Shown here in pieces: positions 24,537-25,787 of a stretch of DNA of 25,787 bases; position 1 is the first letter of the stretch; each line of letters begins with the position of its first letter. The notes beneath the pieces were generated by a model that did no database searches, was not told the DNA's origin, and saw only the letters and a list, made by a program, of their open reading frames with translations. Made by a program: the position numbers and the translations under genes. Origin of the DNA: RGIG7213 sp045540335 (GTDB lineage Bacteria; Bacillota; Clostridia; Oscillospirales; CAG-272); NCBI GenBank assembly GCA_045540335.1, contig JAZQHC010000007.1, positions 1 to 25,787 of the forward strand. The letters are read 5' to 3'.

Positions 24537-24564
24537 TGACAAACGGAGATAAATATGATATATT
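24536..24564 (+). promoter_or_regulatory. Promoter of the four-helix-bundle gene
   Basis: Perfect TTGACA (24536-24541), 17-base spacer and TATATT (24559-24564), 21 bases before ATG 24586. Its first T is the last base of the final CTTCAT of the hairpin array. Confidence 0.8.
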
Positions 24565-24585
24565 TATACCAAAAGAGGTGATGTT

Positions 24586-24972
24586 ATGAGAAACGATAAA
24601 TTATCTGTCCAATCTATGGATTTTGCAGTTCAAATCATAAATCTTGTAAAATCGCTTAAAGAAAAAAGAGAATCCATAATATCCAATCAAATCGGCAGAA
24701 GCGGCACCTCTATTGGAGCAAACATTCGTGAGGCTCAATACGCTAAAAATGTGAAAGCGTTATCCTGGTCACTGAATCAGGAAACCGCCGAATGGTTTGC
24801 CCACCGCTTCGGCGAGAACGGAACGGTCTACGAAGCACAGACCGACAAAAAGCATATATACGCATATTTCAGCGGAAGGAACGAATCCGAGGTGATCGTC
24901 GATTCTTCCTATCTGACAAACATTACGGAGGTACAGGATCTGTCCTCCGATTTTTTATTATCACAAGAATAA
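24586..24972 (+). pseudogene. Chimeric ORF: truncated four-helix-bundle protein joined to unrelated tail
   Basis: The 128-residue frame starts at ATG 24586 with AGAGGTG 5 bases upstream. Residues 1-57 are a four-helix-bundle protein of the S23/IVP type (SMDFAVQIINLVKSLKE, then IGRSGTSIGANIREAQYAK at about 36-54), a family encoded in 23S rRNA intervening sequences and near other mobile RNA elements. The usual helices 3 and 4 are absent. From about residue 58 (base 24757) the protein becomes ALSWSLNQETAEWFAHRFGENG and ends in SEVIVDSSYLTNITEV, which looks like the C-terminus of a mobile-element protein. Base use also changes there. It is probably a deletion or insertion junction that stayed in frame; whether the product is functional is unknown. 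Confidence 0.75.
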
Positions 24973-24985
24973 CGGAGGTAACGAA

Positions 24986-25642
24986 ATGACCATATACCAA
25001 GAAGAAATGCAGCGAAAGGCACAGCACTACGGATGCATCACCAGTTATGACGAAGCGGATCAGCTCATTCTCATCTCGCACAAAGGAGTCCATCTGACCG
25101 CAATCAACCCCGAAGGATTTATGTTCTACAACGGCAAGGATCTCACCGATCCCGAATCCCGTGAGGTATTCTCCCACCTTACGGACGATGCTGAAACCGT
25201 TCGAGAGTATGTCGGCCTCTACGAGTCAGCCCCACAGATGAAACCGAAGGACGTGCAGAACTACCGTAAGTTATCTGAGTACGGCGACGTGGTGTTCGCC
25301 GGAATGTACAGTCAAAAGCACGGCTTCATGTTCTGTAGCTGGCGGCAATCAGACGGCGGCAAATACGTTGCTCACGGCGACTACTCTCCCGACTATCTCG
25401 TCTCCAAAGAGAACTTCGCCGTCCGTGCCGGACTCGTCGATGACAATAAGCTGTTCACCAAAGAAGAAGCCGAGGAACTGTTCAAGTGTGCAGCCTTCGC
25501 AAGAGATAACTGCGAATCGCTGACCTACGAACAGGATCGAGGTCTCATGGAGCTGATGGAAAAGCTCCAAACGGCGTATCCACACCTAAAGGATAATCCG
25601 CCCACCTTCGATGACGGCGAAAACCCGATATTAAATATGTAA
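24986..25642 (+). CDS. Conserved hypothetical, mobile-element type
   Basis: A 218-residue soluble protein without signal peptide or membrane helix, starting at ATG 24986 with ACGGAGGT 6 bases upstream. Recognisable stretches are QRKAQHYGCITSYDEADQL near the N-terminus, PQMKPKDVQNYRKLSEYGDVVFAGMYS in the middle, GLVDDNKLFTKEEAEELF, and FDDGENPILNM at the end. I associate this pattern with conserved hypothetical proteins carried on integrative conjugative elements of Clostridia, but cannot name a domain. Codon use (many CTC, ATC, TCC, CCG) and higher GC differ from the chromosomal genes to the left, supporting foreign origin. It is 13 bases downstream of the chimeric ORF and is followed by a strong terminator. 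Confidence 0.78.
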   Translation: MTIYQEEMQRKAQHYGCITSYDEADQLILISHKGVHLTAINPEGFMFYNGKDLTDPESREVFSHLTDDAETVREYVGLYESAPQMKPKDVQNYRKLSEYGDVVFAGMYSQKHGFMFCSWRQSDGGKYVAHGDYSPDYLVSKENFAVRAGLVDDNKLFTKEEAEELFKCAAFARDNCESLTYEQDRGLMELMEKLQTAYPHLKDNPPTFDDGENPILNM

Positions 25643-25651
25643 GAAATATAT

Positions 25652-25693
25652 AGCCCACGGTTTTGAACACCAAACAAAACCGTGGGCTTTTTC
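25652..25693 (+). terminator. Intrinsic terminator in the mobile-element region
   Basis: AGCCCACGGTTTTG (25652-25665) pairs perfectly with CAAAACCGTGGGCT (25675-25688) around a 9-base loop, then TTTTTC. It starts 10 bases after the stop codon of the hypothetical gene. Confidence 0.94.
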
Positions 25694-25721
25694 TGTTTAC
25701 AGAGAAAGGAGTCCCACACGG

Positions 25722-25787
25722 ATGTATTTCAGTGACTACCCCTCCGACCGATATTACGAGCGAATGATGGTCGGCATTCCTAACTTC
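25722..25787 (+). CDS. Start of a hypothetical protein, cut by window end
   Basis: Twenty-two codons are visible from ATG 25722 (MYFSDYPSDRYYERMMVG...), preceded by the ribosome site AGAAAGGAG (25703-25711). The frame is open to the last base. GC-rich codon use matches the preceding gene, so it probably belongs to the same mobile element. Too little is present to assign a family. Confidence 0.6.
   Translation, partial: MYFSDYPSDRYYERMMVGIPNF

Noticed and set aside
24168..24552. Protein-coding frames across the tRNA genes and hairpin array on both strands
   Set aside because: They read through tRNA-Thr, tRNA-Tyr and palindromes, a well-known source of false proteins.
24232..25787. att site formed by a duplicated tRNA 3' end
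   Set aside because: No second copy of the tRNA-Tyr or tRNA-Thr 3' sequence is visible downstream within the window.

Overview
The window looks like chromosomal DNA of a Bacillota (Clostridia-type) bacterium, probably from an uncultured gut-type lineage. The evidence is AT-leaning codon use, strong AGGAGG-type ribosome sites with TTG and GTG starts, several near-consensus sigma-A promoters with 17-bp spacers, lipobox lipoproteins, and typical low-GC Gram-positive genes (FMN riboswitch with ribU, recD2-comF, a solitary mreB paralog). A species cannot be named from sequence alone.

Layout. 1-3838: the 3' part of tuf (EF-Tu), an FMN riboswitch with terminator, the riboflavin uptake gene ribU, a small membrane exporter (COG2426) and metK. 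4003-8078: recD2 helicase, an overlapping comF-type phosphoribosyltransferase, and an MreB-like gene with its own promoter and terminator. 8284-12037: a PAP2 membrane phosphatase followed by a fused MacB/FtsX-type ABC transporter. 12068-16508, minus strand: two lipoprotein genes (one a DUF3089 hydrolase), an FGGY sugar kinase, and an unusual three-domain protein joining GrpB-like nucleotidyltransferase, pyrophosphatase-like and NUDIX domains. 16591-18390: two tandem paralogs with a Cys/His cell-wall-hydrolase-like core, the first without a signal peptide and the second a lipoprotein. 18549-20779: an EF-G-like paralog with altered GTPase motifs. 20899-22897: a TIM-barrel sugar isomerase and two small membrane proteins; the second has its ribosome site and TTG start buried in a 15-bp hairpin. 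22898-23953, minus: a Gfo/Idh/MocA oxidoreductase. 24081-24359: abutting tRNA-Thr and tRNA-Tyr genes with promoter and terminator.

From about 24360 to the end the DNA changes character. A block of small hairpins separated by ATGAAG/CTTCAT hexamers leads through a promoter into a four-helix-bundle (S23/IVP-like) gene. That gene is broken after about 57 codons and continues in frame into an unrelated C-terminal piece. The following genes have higher GC and different codon use, which suggests cargo of an integrative or conjugative element entering the window.

The most noteworthy items are the GrpB-PPase-NUDIX fusion, the hairpin-array/four-helix-bundle chimera at the mobile-element edge, the start-sequestering hairpin at 22448-22482, the tandem Cys/His paralogs, and the non-canonical GTPase and ATPase motifs in the EF-G-like and MreB-like paralogs. 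No CRISPR array, rRNA gene or transposase is visible.
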